This document shows positions 26,814 through 36,390 of a stretch of 64,000 bases of DNA, piece after piece. The DNA comes from Candidatus Woesearchaeota archaeon CG10_big_fil_rev_8_21_14_0_10_45_16. GTDB taxonomy: Archaea; Nanobdellota; Nanobdellia; Woesearchaeales; GW2011-AR9. Position numbers and translations under genes: made by a program. A model generated the notes under the pieces. The model saw nothing but the letters and a program-made list of their open reading frames with translations. It was not told where the DNA came from and ran no database searches. The DNA lies in the NCBI GenBank assembly GCA_002762785.1, contig PCXY01000005.1, forward strand, positions 495,390 to 559,389, read 5' to 3'. Every line of letters starts with the position of its first letter. Position 1 is the stretch's first letter.

Positions 26814-28334
26814 ATGGACGAAACAGTAAAGCTTGCTCTGGACACTATCCACAAAGAGAAGCAGGCGATCATCTTCGCACCTAGCAGGGCCAGCGCGGAG
26901 AAAGCTGCTGAAGACATCGCCAAGATCACATCATTCTCTCTTCTGGACCTGGAAAAAGGCGTCCTGAAAGGTGTTGGAACGCCGACGAAACAATGCCGTC
27001 GATTATCTCATTGTATCAGGAAAGGCGTGGCTTTTCATCATGCCGGGCTTACTAACAAGCAGAAAGAGCTCATCGAGGATTCTTTCCGTGAAGGTAAGAT
27101 AAGGATCATCTGCGCCACCCCGACGCTGGCTGCCGGTCTTTCTTTGCCGGCGTATAGGGTTATCATAAAATCATTGAAACGTTATTCTGGCCGCTGGGGG
27201 ATGGACTGGATCCCTGTTTTGGAATACATGCAGATGGCCGGCCGGGCTGGTCGGCCGGAATATGAATCACTCGGTGAAGCGTTGACTATTGCTAAGACTG
27301 ATGCAGAGAAAGAAGAGATCCACGAGCGCTATGTCTGCGGGGTTCCGGAAGAGATCTATTCTAAGCTGGCCGTCGAGCCGGTGTTAAGAACTTATCTTCT
27401 GTCATTGATCGCCTCCGGCATCATCAGGGATAACAAGAGCATGCAGGATTTCTTCGGAAAAACATTTTGGGCGTTCCAGTTCGGTGACATGAACAAGCTG
27501 AACCTGATCATGGAACGGATGCTCCATCTCCTGGAAGAATGGGGGTTTGTCACCTTGCAGAATCCTGGCGGAGATTTCGCTCCAGCTAATGCTTTATCTG
27601 CTGAACAACAGATGCGGGCTACTGCTATCGGCAAAAGAGTTTCGGAGCTGTATCTTGATCCGCTTACGGCCAGACATCTTCTGGATTGTTTGATCAAGTA
27701 TGACGACAGCAAGAACACATTTTCATTATTGCAGATGGTCTCTAATACGTTAGAGATGCGGCCGCTTCTTCGCATAAAAGCTAAAGAAGAAGATTTCATC
27801 CATCAGGAACTGATGAAGCAATATGAGAACCTGCTTACGAAAGAGCCCAGCGCTTTCGACATCGATTACAGTGATTTCATGAACTCTATCAAGACAGCTT
27901 TGTTCTTTGAAGCCTGGATCGGTGAGAATGATGAAGACTATCTTTTGGAGAAGTTTAACGTCCGTCCCGGCGAGATCAGAGTTAAGCTGGAGACAGCTGA
28001 CTGGCTGCTGTACGCTTCTGAAGAACTGGCTAAAGTCGCTTCTCAGAAAAATATCATGGCGCCTATCCATCGGCTCCGTCTTCGGTTGAAAGACGGCGTC
28101 AAAGAAGAATTGCTTCCACTCCTTAAATTCAAAGGCATCGGCCGGGTGAGGGCCCGCAAGCTTTACAGCAACGGCCTTAAAGACATAGGTCATCTGAAAG
28201 CTGTCGACATGGCTACTTTGTCGCAGCTGCTGGGTAAAGTGTTGGCAGCCGATGTCAAGGAGCAGTTAGGGGAGACGGTCCAGCAGGTCCCTGCCGGTAA
28301 ACGGAAGGGGCAGCTTAGCCTAGAGAAGTTCTAA
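26814..28334 (+). CDS. Hel308-like helicase lacking the N-terminal RecA domain
   Basis: 506 aa. It begins at the second RecA-like domain (TIHKEKQAIIFAPSRASAEKAAEDIA) and has motif V (TPTLAAGLSLPAYRVII) and motif VI (QMAGRAGRP, about 140-148). The winged-helix, ratchet and C-terminal HLH parts of Hel308 follow, ending GIGRVRARKLYSNG. The Walker A and DEAD-box half (about 200-250 residues) is absent, and the 105 nt upstream do not encode it. A TATA-like ATTTTTAAAG at about 26783 suggests the short form is expressed. It could be a split gene whose other half is elsewhere, or a DNA-binding remnant. Confidence 0.85.
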   Translation: MDETVKLALDTIHKEKQAIIFAPSRASAEKAAEDIAKITSFSLLDLEKGVLKGVGTPTKQCRRLSHCIRKGVAFHHAGLTNKQKELIEDSFREGKIRIICATPTLAAGLSLPAYRVIIKSLKRYSGRWGMDWIPVLEYMQMAGRAGRPEYESLGEALTIAKTDAEKEEIHERYVCGVPEEIYSKLAVEPVLRTYLLSLIASGIIRDNKSMQDFFGKTFWAFQFGDMNKLNLIMERMLHLLEEWGFVTLQNPGGDFAPANALSAEQQMRATAIGKRVSELYLDPLTARHLLDCLIKYDDSKNTFSLLQMVSNTLEMRPLLRIKAKEEDFIHQELMKQYENLLTKEPSAFDIDYSDFMNSIKTALFFEAWIGENDEDYLLEKFNVRPGEIRVKLETADWLLYASEELAKVASQKNIMAPIHRLRLRLKDGVKEELLPLLKFKGIGRVRARKLYSNGLKDIGHLKAVDMATLSQLLGKVLAADVKEQLGETVQQVPAGKRKGQLSLEKF

Positions 28335-28340
28335 CTAAGA

Positions 28341-28370
28341 AGTAGTGAAATAAGCGAAAGCTTTATAAAG
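28341..28370 (+). promoter_or_regulatory. Promoter of the cassette-type class (AGTAGT, CGAAAG, TATA)
   Basis: AGTAGT at 28341, CGAAAG at 28355-28360 (in the BRE position) and TTTATAAA at 28362-28369. The same three parts with the same spacing precede several genes of the 39-64 kb array. The start codon lies 29 nt downstream, with AGGTGA as Shine-Dalgarno. Confidence 0.75.
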
Positions 28371-28398
28371 TGATAACAGAAACAAAGGTGAGTAATAC

Positions 28399-29673
28399 AT
28401 GAATACAGCGACGACAATGAATGGAATACAACAAGATATATTTGAACTGCTTTTGAGTTTGCGAGACCCAAGTCTTGAATTAGATGCTTTGAGCCGGTTA
28501 CATTTTGAACCGCCAAGAGTATATAACCCAGATATTACTGTAAAGCAGTTTTTACCAGAGGAATTATCGCCATTACCCCCTACCGAAGAAGTGATTATTA
28601 GTCCTGAGATGTATGCTGCTTTCGGCATTGATATCTTAGACGATGTGATCACTATTAAACCAGCTGATTATGCTGCTTTTGGTATAACTGAAGAAACTAT
28701 CGGTAATACTATCGTTGACTTTCCGTTAGCTTCAGGGGAATTTTTGACTTTTCCTGAAAAGACCAGAGTTGGTATCAGGCGGGAAGATGATATTCCTGAT
28801 TTGACTCATTTGCTGGAAGAGGTTCAGGTTCAAGATCAAGATGTCTTTAAACATAATTTCATCACTGATGGCTACGATGCGTTGCAGGTTGGCGAAGCAG
28901 ACGGTGTCTTGCTGGATAGAGAGACTGGCTATGCTGCCAGAGCTTTAGAAGACGACGTTCTTGATCTTGGCCTTACGCCGTACATGGGGCATTCTATCTC
29001 ACCTTCTATCTCAAGAAGGGCTGTTGATTATGATGCTCTCGGCGTCACTTCGTTGGAAGAGATGGCTGCCGCAACTGCTACTCTGGCTACTCCGGCTAAG
29101 AGATCTATCAAAGGTACCGTCTCTTCATTATGGAACGGATTCAAGAGATATGTGGCTCTTCCGGCTTTGGCGGCAGCTACCCTGGCAGCCTGTGTCGGCG
29201 TCGGTAAATATGCTGCTGTTGATCAGCCGCGCGAGACCGTCGTGATCAATTTGACATCTGAATATCAACCTCTAGAGAAGGTAGTAGTTGAACCGCTTCC
29301 GGAACTAGTGAAAGCTGAAGTTGTGGTGACTCCGGCGTATGAAGTTGCTAAAGGCGACAGTTACTGTGGTATCGGCAAGAGACAGTTCGGTGACGGCACC
29401 ATGGCTTTTGCTGAGATCCTGAAGACGCTTAACGGCGGCCAGGAAACTATCCATCCCGGTGATGAGATCTATACCGGCAGCTGGAAGGTTGGTGAAGGCC
29501 AGACTCCATGGAAAGTCTCTAAAGAGCTCTCCAGGAAGACTGGACTAGAAGCAGCTGAGATCTTCCAGGGATTGCTTGATGCTAATCCTCAATTGAGAGA
29601 TAACAGAAATGTTAAAATAGGAGAGACTTACACCCTGCCGCAAGGGATCACAGACTACCTTGCTGCGGGCTAG
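28399..29673 (+). CDS. Membrane protein with extracellular LysM-like tail
   Basis: 424 aa. The first ~245 residues are acidic, with a repeated Y-(A/D)-A-(F/L)-G-(I/V) motif. One membrane helix (VALPALAAATLAACVGVGKYAA) leads to a C-terminal region with two LysM-like units (VAKGDSYCGIGKRQFGDGTMAFAEILKTLNGGQETIHPGDEIYTG and VGEGQTPWKVSKELSRKTGLEAAEIFQGLLDANPQL). It may bind a cell-surface polymer. It uses a promoter like those of the array cassettes. The cyclase gene starts 8 nt after its stop, so signal input to the cyclase is conceivable. Confidence 0.72.
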   Translation: MNTATTMNGIQQDIFELLLSLRDPSLELDALSRLHFEPPRVYNPDITVKQFLPEELSPLPPTEEVIISPEMYAAFGIDILDDVITIKPADYAAFGITEETIGNTIVDFPLASGEFLTFPEKTRVGIRREDDIPDLTHLLEEVQVQDQDVFKHNFITDGYDALQVGEADGVLLDRETGYAARALEDDVLDLGLTPYMGHSISPSISRRAVDYDALGVTSLEEMAAATATLATPAKRSIKGTVSSLWNGFKRYVALPALAAATLAACVGVGKYAAVDQPRETVVINLTSEYQPLEKVVVEPLPELVKAEVVVTPAYEVAKGDSYCGIGKRQFGDGTMAFAEILKTLNGGQETIHPGDEIYTGSWKVGEGQTPWKVSKELSRKTGLEAAEIFQGLLDANPQLRDNRNVKIGETYTLPQGITDYLAAG

Positions 29674-29681
29674 ATCAACAC

Positions 29682-30347
29682 ATGACACCAAGACAAAAAT
29701 CGGAATCAACTGTACTTACGGTGATGTTTATCGACATCGTCGGCTATACTAAAAAGACTGCCAGCCTGAGCCGGGAAAAGTTTGATGAGATGCACGACAT
29801 CTTTGACAGCTTGTCTATCCCTGTGTTCGAGAAATACGGCGGCTCTGTCGTGAAGAAGATCGGCGATGCTTTCCTGATCACGTTCACGTCAGCCACTGAT
29901 GCTGTCCTTTGCGGTATCGAGCTGCAGAATTCCTTCCGGCAATACAACCGGGCCAACAAGGGAAATATCCCTCTGCAGATCAGGGTGGCCATCCATACCG
30001 GAGAAGTTATCCTGCGAGACAATGATGTCTACGGAGATGCCGTGAATACTGCTGCTCGTATCGAGGGTGTGGCTAAAGCAGACCATATCGTCTTCAGCGA
30101 GACGGTCTTCTCAGCCATGAACAAGAGTGAGATCCCGTATATCCATCTTGGGTTGAGGAAGATGAAAGGACTGCGTTATCCGGTCCGTATCTTCCGGGTC
30201 AAGAGCCAGTATGATAAGATCTTGAAACGACGTAAAAGGTTCAAGAGACGCCGGCAGCGGATGCGCAACCTGCTTTTTAGCATGGCTGCTTTCGCTTTTG
30301 TCATCCTGATGATAATGCTCTTGCTTTATCTGTTGGGCATGATGTAA
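29682..30347 (+). CDS. Class III adenylate/guanylate cyclase, membrane-anchored
   Basis: 221 aa. The catalytic domain is complete: metal aspartates D18 (FIDIVGYT) and D62 (KKIGDAF), the lysine pair at 58-59, D115 (NDVYGD) and transition-state N122 and R126 (VNTAARIE). A basic stretch and one C-terminal helix (LFSMAAFAFVILMIMLLLYLLGM, about 198-220) anchor it, an unusual order since anchors are normally N-terminal. It should act as a homodimer. Together with the CYTH protein at 37.2 kb it hints at cyclic-nucleotide chemistry in this archaeon. Confidence 0.9.
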   Translation: MTPRQKSESTVLTVMFIDIVGYTKKTASLSREKFDEMHDIFDSLSIPVFEKYGGSVVKKIGDAFLITFTSATDAVLCGIELQNSFRQYNRANKGNIPLQIRVAIHTGEVILRDNDVYGDAVNTAARIEGVAKADHIVFSETVFSAMNKSEIPYIHLGLRKMKGLRYPVRIFRVKSQYDKILKRRKRFKRRRQRMRNLLFSMAAFAFVILMIMLLLYLLGMM

Positions 30348-30358
30348 TTTTTTTTTAT
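30346..30358 (+). terminator. T-run terminator after the cyclase
   Basis: A run of eight or more T residues directly after the stop codon, typical for archaeal termination. Confidence 0.5.
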
Positions 30359-30408
30359 TAGTTCTTTTTTGATCTTCTTCAGAAATTCTTAACATTGAAA
30401 ATAATAAA

Positions 30409-31167
30409 CTATCGAGAACAAATATCTTTGAACGCTGTGTTATAGATGACTTCCGCTAGTCGTTGCGCTCCTTCCTTGGTGGGATGGAGCTTGTCAACCG
30501 TATCTTTTGGTCTGAGATGTCCTTTATTATGGGGGTTTTCCATGACCTGGTAGGCGCTTACGGGGGTTATTCCCTGTCTTGTGAAGATCCAGGTATTCAC
30601 TATATCGACAACTTGCTGGCTGTGTTCCGAATAGTGCGCCTGTCCGTACTTTGTTTTTGCTCCGACATAGCCGCCCCAGGGAAGGATAGTGACAGCCACA
30701 ACCTCCATCCCGGCTTCTTCCGCTCTGCTATACATCTCATCCAGGCGGTCGATGATGCCTTCTGCATGTTTCTTCACCTGTCTCTCAGACCATCTTTCTC
30801 CGGTGCAAATTTTATCTTTGCCGTTAGGACAATCTTTAAGATCAGTGATAGCAACATCATTGATGCCGGCGAGGATTATGACGGTATCGTAATCTCCTCT
30901 AACAACGTCGTTAAAATGGCGTAGAAGATATCTGGTGTCTTGGCCGCCGACAGCATGGTTGCTGGCGGTCATACCTGGACACATCTCTTGCAATGGCTTC
31001 CAATACGGTGCATAGGGTTTTCCGGCTGAGATGGAATCGCCGACGATGGCTACTTTTGGGCCTACTCTCTGTTCTAAAGAAGCTTCTGTTTGTGGGGCTG
31101 CCGCTTCTACTTCTGGAGCTGTCGCTGTCAGTCCTGCTGCCATCAGATAAGAGATCAGCCGTTTCAT
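30409..31167 (-). CDS. Secreted SGNH/GDSL hydrolase
   Basis: 252 aa from ATG 31165-31167, which lies about 25 nt after TTTATATAAA (minus strand, about 31187-31198), so the mRNA is leaderless. After the signal peptide come block I GDSIS, block II Gly (VGGQDT), block III GIND and block V DKLHP, so the Ser-Asp-His triad is present. It probably deacylates or deacetylates an extracellular glycan or lipid. Four cysteines could form disulfides. Confidence 0.88.
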   Translation of the reverse strand: MKRLISYLMAAGLTATAPEVEAAAPQTEASLEQRVGPKVAIVGDSISAGKPYAPYWKPLQEMCPGMTASNHAVGGQDTRYLLRHFNDVVRGDYDTVIILAGINDVAITDLKDCPNGKDKICTGERWSERQVKKHAEGIIDRLDEMYSRAEEAGMEVVAVTILPWGGYVGAKTKYGQAHYSEHSQQVVDIVNTWIFTRQGITPVSAYQVMENPHNKGHLRPKDTVDKLHPTKEGAQRLAEVIYNTAFKDICSR

Positions 31168-31204
31168 AACCACTAAAGGGGGGTGATTTTATATAAAGCT
31201 TTCC

Positions 31205-32413
31205 CTACAGCACAAAGAACAGTATCACCGGCAGTATCAGGCAGCCCATCAGATGGTTCTTGCCGACGCCCCAGCTTTGAGTCAAGATACCTAGGGCGGT
31301 AGCTGTCAGCAGGATCACCAATCCGATAAGACCGTCAAAGAAGATGGTCATGGCGGTGATGAAGACGACGATGGTCCAGACTATGGCAGCATAATTTATC
31401 TTTGGGATAATCCTGGCAAAAATTTTTGATATCCTGATGGCCAAGAGCACGGCTACTGCTCCAGCTAGTAGAGCAGATACTAAAAAAAGGACCACCTGGT
31501 AGATCGTCACCGTCCCCAGCAGGCTCTGCACGGCTACGATAGCTCCGTTGCGGGCTTTTTCCAGGGCATAGATGGTGCCGATGCTTAAGACAAAATTGGC
31601 AGTGTTGATGCCCCCTACCAAAGTAAGGAAACCTTCATCTCCGATGTCACCGACGACGTTGGTGGCGATGATGGCAGCCTGGCTGTTGCCGAAACCAGGA
31701 AGGAAAGCGGCGATGAAGCCGATGCCGGAAGCGGCAGAGATCGCTTTCACGGTATTCTTTTTAGAGATGTTCAGGCTGCCTTCTTCTTTCTGTTCCGGAA
31801 CTATCGATTTCTGCAAAAGGCTGATCAATAAGATAGAGAAGCCGAACAGGCCGGATAATAGCGGCAGCAACGGCTGTTTCAACGTCGCTGTTCCCAGGAC
31901 CAGCAGTCCCAGGCAGCCGGCCAGCAAGAAAATAGTCAGGCTTCTCAACCATTTCTTTTTCTCTCTTGCTGTCATGTAGATCATGATGCCTATCAACAGG
32001 TAGCCGACGCTGTGCTGGGCGAATGGCGCTAGAAATTTCATGCCCATCAATGCTAACGGGAAAACGATGATGCCGACTACCAGTGTTCCAAACGATCCCA
32101 GAAGCGTGTACATCACTGCCTGATGGCCGAGTCCCTGCATCAGCAGCCGATGGCCGGGCAAGGCGTTCAAAGCCTGCGCTTCATCCGGTGCGCCGAGGTA
32201 GATGCTGGGTATGGAATCAAGGAAAGAATGGGTCACGGCCAGGCTGATGATGTAGACTGCGAGAGTGGTCGCTGAAGTTATCTCTAACAGTAAGGAGGAT
32301 AACGAAAGGGCGATCACCGCAATCAGGTTGACGTGGACGCCCGGTATGAGGCCGGTGATGATGCCGCTGCCGATACCTGCTGCTAACGCCAGAGTAACTG
32401 CTGTGAAGGACAT
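31205..32413 (-). CDS. TctA-like (tripartite tricarboxylate transporter permease family) membrane protein
   Basis: 402 aa, ten or more helices. The signatures GIITGLIPGVHVNLIA and, in the second half, GIGFIAAFLPGFGNSQAAIIATNVVG are the paired PGxGxS-type motifs of the TctA/DUF112 family. No substrate-binding protein or small subunit lies next to it. The archaeal members have no settled substrate. Confidence 0.85.
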   Translation of the reverse strand: MSFTAVTLALAAGIGSGIITGLIPGVHVNLIAVIALSLSSLLLEITSATTLAVYIISLAVTHSFLDSIPSIYLGAPDEAQALNALPGHRLLMQGLGHQAVMYTLLGSFGTLVVGIIVFPLALMGMKFLAPFAQHSVGYLLIGIMIYMTAREKKKWLRSLTIFLLAGCLGLLVLGTATLKQPLLPLLSGLFGFSILLISLLQKSIVPEQKEEGSLNISKKNTVKAISAASGIGFIAAFLPGFGNSQAAIIATNVVGDIGDEGFLTLVGGINTANFVLSIGTIYALEKARNGAIVAVQSLLGTVTIYQVVLFLVSALLAGAVAVLLAIRISKIFARIIPKINYAAIVWTIVVFITAMTIFFDGLIGLVILLTATALGILTQSWGVGKNHLMGCLILPVILFFVL

Positions 32414-32534
32414 CTTAAGTATTGTTCAGCTTGAATTTATCTATATTTTGGCTGTCAAAAGATAGCTTCATGACAAGCAACACAAACCTTTATAAACGTC
32501 CTTCCTTTGTTTCTATGAGGACAGAGGTGAATAT

Positions 32535-34244
32535 TTGGCAGTCGTGATAGATGGTGTGTTTCTGCAGTTAGGCTTAGTCGTGATTCTAGCTGCCGCCGCC
32601 GCGTATATCCTGCGCCTGTTTAGGCAGCCACAAATTCTCGCTTATGTCATCGTCGGTATTCTTATCACTCCGGTATTTCAGATCATAACAGACACCAGCA
32701 TCGTAGAATCGATGTCTATCGTCGGGATCGCGTTTCTCTTGTTCATCGTCGGCCTGGAGATGGATCTCAAGCTTCTGAAAAGCGTCGCGCTGGTCTCGTC
32801 ACTAGGGGGGTTGATCCAGACCGTCATCATCGCCGGTATCGGTTATCTGGTGGCTCTTTCGCTCGGTTTCATGAGCCTCCAGGCGGCTTACATCGGCCTG
32901 ATGTTATCATTCTCTTCCACGATGGTAGTGATGAAGCTTCTTTCAGACAAGAAAGAGCTGAATACTCTCCATGGCCGTCTGGCCGTCGGCATCCTTTTGA
33001 TGCAGGACATCGTGGCTATCCTGGCCCTTTCTTTTCTCTCGTCGATCAATGATTTTTCCTGGACGATATTGGCCACGGCCTTGCTCAAGTTCGGCTTATT
33101 GTTTGGAGCCGCGTTCATCGCCAGCAAATACCTCTTCCCATTCATCTTCCGTTTCTCGGCTAAGAATCAGGAACTTCTTCTGATAAATTCCCTGGCTGTC
33201 TGTTTCCTGTTCTCACTGGCTTTTTATTATCTTGATTTTTCCATAGCCATCGGCGCTTTCATCGCCGGCATCTCTTTAGGAAACTTACAATACAACTATG
33301 AGATCATCTCGAAGGTGAAAAGCCTTAAAGATTTTTTTTCGTTGCTGTTCTTCGTCTCGTTAGGCATGGGCATCTCCATCTCGGTCATCAAGAACATGTG
33401 GATCCCGCTGCTGGTGATCATGCTTTTGATCATGGTCATAAAGCCGTTTATCATCATGGCCGTCTGTTCTATCTTTCGCTATACCAAGAAGCCATCGTTC
33501 ATGACGGCCAACTCCCTGGCTCAGATCGGCGAGTTCTCGTTGATCCTGGTCGCAGAAGGCCTCGCTCTAGGCCATGTCTCTCAGGAACTGTTTTCATTGA
33601 CAGTTATCGCTACCCTGGCTTCGATCGTCCTGACAACCTACTACATCCAGTATAACCAGTTCTTTTATCGCCTCATGCAGAAACCTCTTTCTATCTTTGA
33701 TGTATTTACGACTGAAGGGATGGAGTATCTGCCGACGGAAGTCAAACCAGCATATGTCCTTTGCGGTCACAACCGTATCGGTTACAGTATCCTCCGCGAC
33801 CTGCATAAGGTCAAGAAGAAAGTGCTGGTGGTGGATTACAATCCAGAAGTTATCAATGACATGGTCAAGAAGGGCTACCACTGTATCTACGGAGAGGTTA
33901 CTGATGATGAGATCATCGACCGCATGAACCTTCCTAAGCTGAAGATCCTGATCTCGACTATCCCTGATACCAAAGCTACTATCTACCTGCTGGAAAGACT
34001 TAAGGCGGTGAACAAGAAAGCAGCTGTCTTCGTCTCGGCTAAGGATGTCGATGAAGCATTATATCTCTATGAGAAAGGCGCTGATTACGTCATCCTGCCG
34101 CATTTCCTCGGCGGGGAGCATGTTTCCGGCTTGATTACCAACCTTCGTAATAAAAAACTGGACCTGAAGAAAGAGGTCAAGAAGCATCTGGAACATCTGC
34201 ATGAGCGCAAAGGCCTGGGTCATGACCATCCTAAAGAACATTAG
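32535..34244 (+). CDS. CPA2-type cation/proton antiporter with RCK (TrkA-N) domain
   Basis: 569 aa. The first ~380 residues form about 12 helices of a Kef/NhaA-like transporter with the FIVGLEMDLKLL and FFVSLGMGISI signatures. The C-terminus is an RCK/TrkA-N domain (YVLCGHNRIGYSILRDL...VLVVDYNPE). It should exchange K+ or Na+ for H+ under nucleotide control. The start codon is TTG at 32535, preceded by AGAGGTGA at 5-12 nt; a TATA box (CCTTTATAAACG) lies at about 32487. Confidence 0.92.
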   Translation: MAVVIDGVFLQLGLVVILAAAAAYILRLFRQPQILAYVIVGILITPVFQIITDTSIVESMSIVGIAFLLFIVGLEMDLKLLKSVALVSSLGGLIQTVIIAGIGYLVALSLGFMSLQAAYIGLMLSFSSTMVVMKLLSDKKELNTLHGRLAVGILLMQDIVAILALSFLSSINDFSWTILATALLKFGLLFGAAFIASKYLFPFIFRFSAKNQELLLINSLAVCFLFSLAFYYLDFSIAIGAFIAGISLGNLQYNYEIISKVKSLKDFFSLLFFVSLGMGISISVIKNMWIPLLVIMLLIMVIKPFIIMAVCSIFRYTKKPSFMTANSLAQIGEFSLILVAEGLALGHVSQELFSLTVIATLASIVLTTYYIQYNQFFYRLMQKPLSIFDVFTTEGMEYLPTEVKPAYVLCGHNRIGYSILRDLHKVKKKVLVVDYNPEVINDMVKKGYHCIYGEVTDDEIIDRMNLPKLKILISTIPDTKATIYLLERLKAVNKKAAVFVSAKDVDEALYLYEKGADYVILPHFLGGEHVSGLITNLRNKKLDLKKEVKKHLEHLHERKGLGHDHPKEH

Positions 34245-34282
34245 GACAAACATTAATAAAACAGGCTTCTTTCTGAGCAGTT

Positions 34283-35239
34283 ATGAATTTCCAGAAGATA
34301 CCCCCAGTCGAGACGGCTGACGAGATGCTTGAACTTGCTTTCCGTAAAGCGAGAGAAAGAAGCAATTATCGTTCTTTGCAAGGCACGTGGCTGGAAAAGA
34401 TCAAGCAGAAGGAAGGTATCAAGATCGATATCATCAAATCTTCTTTATATGCTCGATTGGATGCGGTCATGGTCGTCTTTCCTGACCTTAGCGTCATCTC
34501 TAACTTTTACATAAAACTGATGAGGCTGACCATTGATTTTGGTAAATTGAAGCAATCTTTAAGCACGCTGAACTGGGCTAAAGAACAGATCAGCCGTCTT
34601 CACCGTATGACGGCCCGTAAGATCGGTCGCAGCGAGACGAAGGATGAGATCGGCGAGGCATCCAAGCAGTTCTATGGCCGGGTCTCTTCGGTCATCAAGC
34701 AGATCGACCAATACCTTCAGTTCCTGGAAGCGTCACGGAAGACGATGCGCACTTATCCTGATATCAAAGATCTCTTCACGGTCTGTATCTATGGTTTCCC
34801 TAATGTTGGCAAGACTACCCTGTTAAACAATCTTACTGGAACAACCGCCAAGATCGCAGCCTATGCTTTCACGACTGTGACCATCAATGCCGGCTATGTG
34901 ACGATCGATGGTGAAAAAGTGCAGATCCTAGACGTTCCGGGTACCTTAGCTAGGGAGGAGAAACTGAACAACATCGAACTGCAGGCTGAACTTGCGCTGA
35001 AAGAGGTGGCTGACCTTATCATCTATGTTTTTGATCTGACGGAGCAGTGCGGTTTCTCTAGAGAGGTGCAGGAACAGCTGTTCGCTACCATCAAGACCAA
35101 GAAGCCGGTGGTGGTCTATCTGAGCAAGATCGATCTTATCCCGAAGTCGCAGATCAAGTCGCTGCCGTACAAAGCCTTGTCCATGGCTGACCTGCAGAAA
35201 GAGATTAGAGAAGTACTGTTAAGTAGTAAAACTGAGTAA
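34283..35239 (+). CDS. NOG1-type GTPase
   Basis: 318 aa. An N-terminal helical bundle of ~165 residues matches NOG1 (ADEMLELAFRKARERSNY...). G1 is GFPNVGKTT (about 172-180), G3 DVPGT and G4 SKID in place of NKxD. Archaeal NOG1 acts in 50S ribosomal subunit assembly. Confidence 0.93.
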   Translation: MNFQKIPPVETADEMLELAFRKARERSNYRSLQGTWLEKIKQKEGIKIDIIKSSLYARLDAVMVVFPDLSVISNFYIKLMRLTIDFGKLKQSLSTLNWAKEQISRLHRMTARKIGRSETKDEIGEASKQFYGRVSSVIKQIDQYLQFLEASRKTMRTYPDIKDLFTVCIYGFPNVGKTTLLNNLTGTTAKIAAYAFTTVTINAGYVTIDGEKVQILDVPGTLAREEKLNNIELQAELALKEVADLIIYVFDLTEQCGFSREVQEQLFATIKTKKPVVVYLSKIDLIPKSQIKSLPYKALSMADLQKEIREVLLSSKTE

Positions 35240-35271
35240 AGTTTAAAATGTTCTAGTGTTATTTAGCCGTT

Positions 35272-35994
35272 ATGAAATTTCTCTACGGGCCGGAGCAAGG
35301 AACCTGGGTGGCCACCCCTCATGCTGATCTGGAAGCCAGGACTGTTGCTAGAAAGATCCTCTCTGCTGACGTCTGTATCTCTGATCTTGATGATACTGAT
35401 GCCGATTCTCCCGCTAAAGAGATTGCGTTCAAAGCGTTAGGGACCAGTTACCTAAGCCCTCGCTACTTAGGCTGGCTGGCTGCTACGGCCTTTCAATATC
35501 TGGGTCACGGCAAAGCAGCTGAATCGGCAGCCTGGCGTGATTACATCGATACATTTTTACATAATAATCCACAAGGATTACGGGAAGTTGTGGATCATTT
35601 CACACCGGAACGGGTGGAAGCAACTCTCTATCCTGGTGTTAAAGAATTATATGGTCATCTGGCAGCTACGAGAGTATATTTTACTCGGAACATCCCTCCT
35701 GTCGCAAAACTTTTTGAGCAAGCTGCAGGTGTCAGCTGTCATGCTGCCGAGGTGTTTCATAAAGCTCAGGCCATAGAAAAGTTCAACCATAATTTTCCTC
35801 ATTTTCAACGCTACTTTGTAAAAGGTGATTCTACAGAAGATCAGGAGATGGTAGAAGTTCTTCAGTTTTTGGTTAAGATGAACAGGATAGAATCCGTCGT
35901 CTCCTGCCGTCGTCTTGATCTGGCGACAGACATAACTGGACCTTGGGATATCGGCGTCCCTAAGGATTATCGGGGATTAGTGGCTCTCTTATGA
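35272..35994 (+). CDS. HAD-superfamily hydrolase
   Basis: 240 aa. Motif I is SDLDDTD (about 37-43), motif II the Thr in VYFTRN, motif III a Lys around FHKAQAIEK and motif IV VKGDSTEDQE. A helical cap lies between motifs I and II. It is likely a phosphatase; the substrate is unknown. It converges on rlmH with a 6-nt overlap. Confidence 0.82.
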   Translation: MKFLYGPEQGTWVATPHADLEARTVARKILSADVCISDLDDTDADSPAKEIAFKALGTSYLSPRYLGWLAATAFQYLGHGKAAESAAWRDYIDTFLHNNPQGLREVVDHFTPERVEATLYPGVKELYGHLAATRVYFTRNIPPVAKLFEQAAGVSCHAAEVFHKAQAIEKFNHNFPHFQRYFVKGDSTEDQEMVEVLQFLVKMNRIESVVSCRRLDLATDITGPWDIGVPKDYRGLVALL

Positions 35995-36390
35995 CTTATG
36001 ATACGGTTCGTTATGGATGATGGTCAAGGCCCGGTAGAGCTGTTCCATGAACAATACCCGGACCAGCTGGGTGGGAAAGGTCATCTTTGATAGTGAAATG
36101 ATGGCATGACATCTCTTGACGAATTCTTTCGGCAAACCTTCCGCTTCGCCGATGACGAAAGTGATATCTTTCTGCTCAAGGTCGATCTTCTTGAAAAAAA
36201 GAGCGAATTCTTCCGAGGAATACTGTCTGCCTTTTTCATCCAAAGCGATGACGAAACCTTTCACTTTATCTAATGTTGAGACTTCTTTGTATTCTACTTT
36301 TAGATATTTCTGTACTCTCTTTAGATATTCATCGATACCTTCTTTAACAAAAGTTTGGCGGGCTTTTCCGACAGCGAGGAGGGTGATCAT
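35989..36390 (-). CDS. rlmH: Ribosomal RNA large subunit (pseudouridine1915-N3)-methyltransferase
   Basis: 133 aa SPOUT methyltransferase. The knot motif FVIGEAEGLP and the C-terminal SLSKMTFPTQLVRVLFMEQLYRALTIIHNEPYHK are diagnostic. It modifies helix 69 of 23S rRNA. Its start overlaps the upstream membrane-protein gene by 4 nt, so the pair is probably one operon. Confidence 0.95.
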   Translation of the reverse strand: MITLLAVGKARQTFVKEGIDEYLKRVQKYLKVEYKEVSTLDKVKGFVIALDEKGRQYSSEEFALFFKKIDLEQKDITFVIGEAEGLPKEFVKRCHAIISLSKMTFPTQLVRVLFMEQLYRALTIIHNEPYHKS

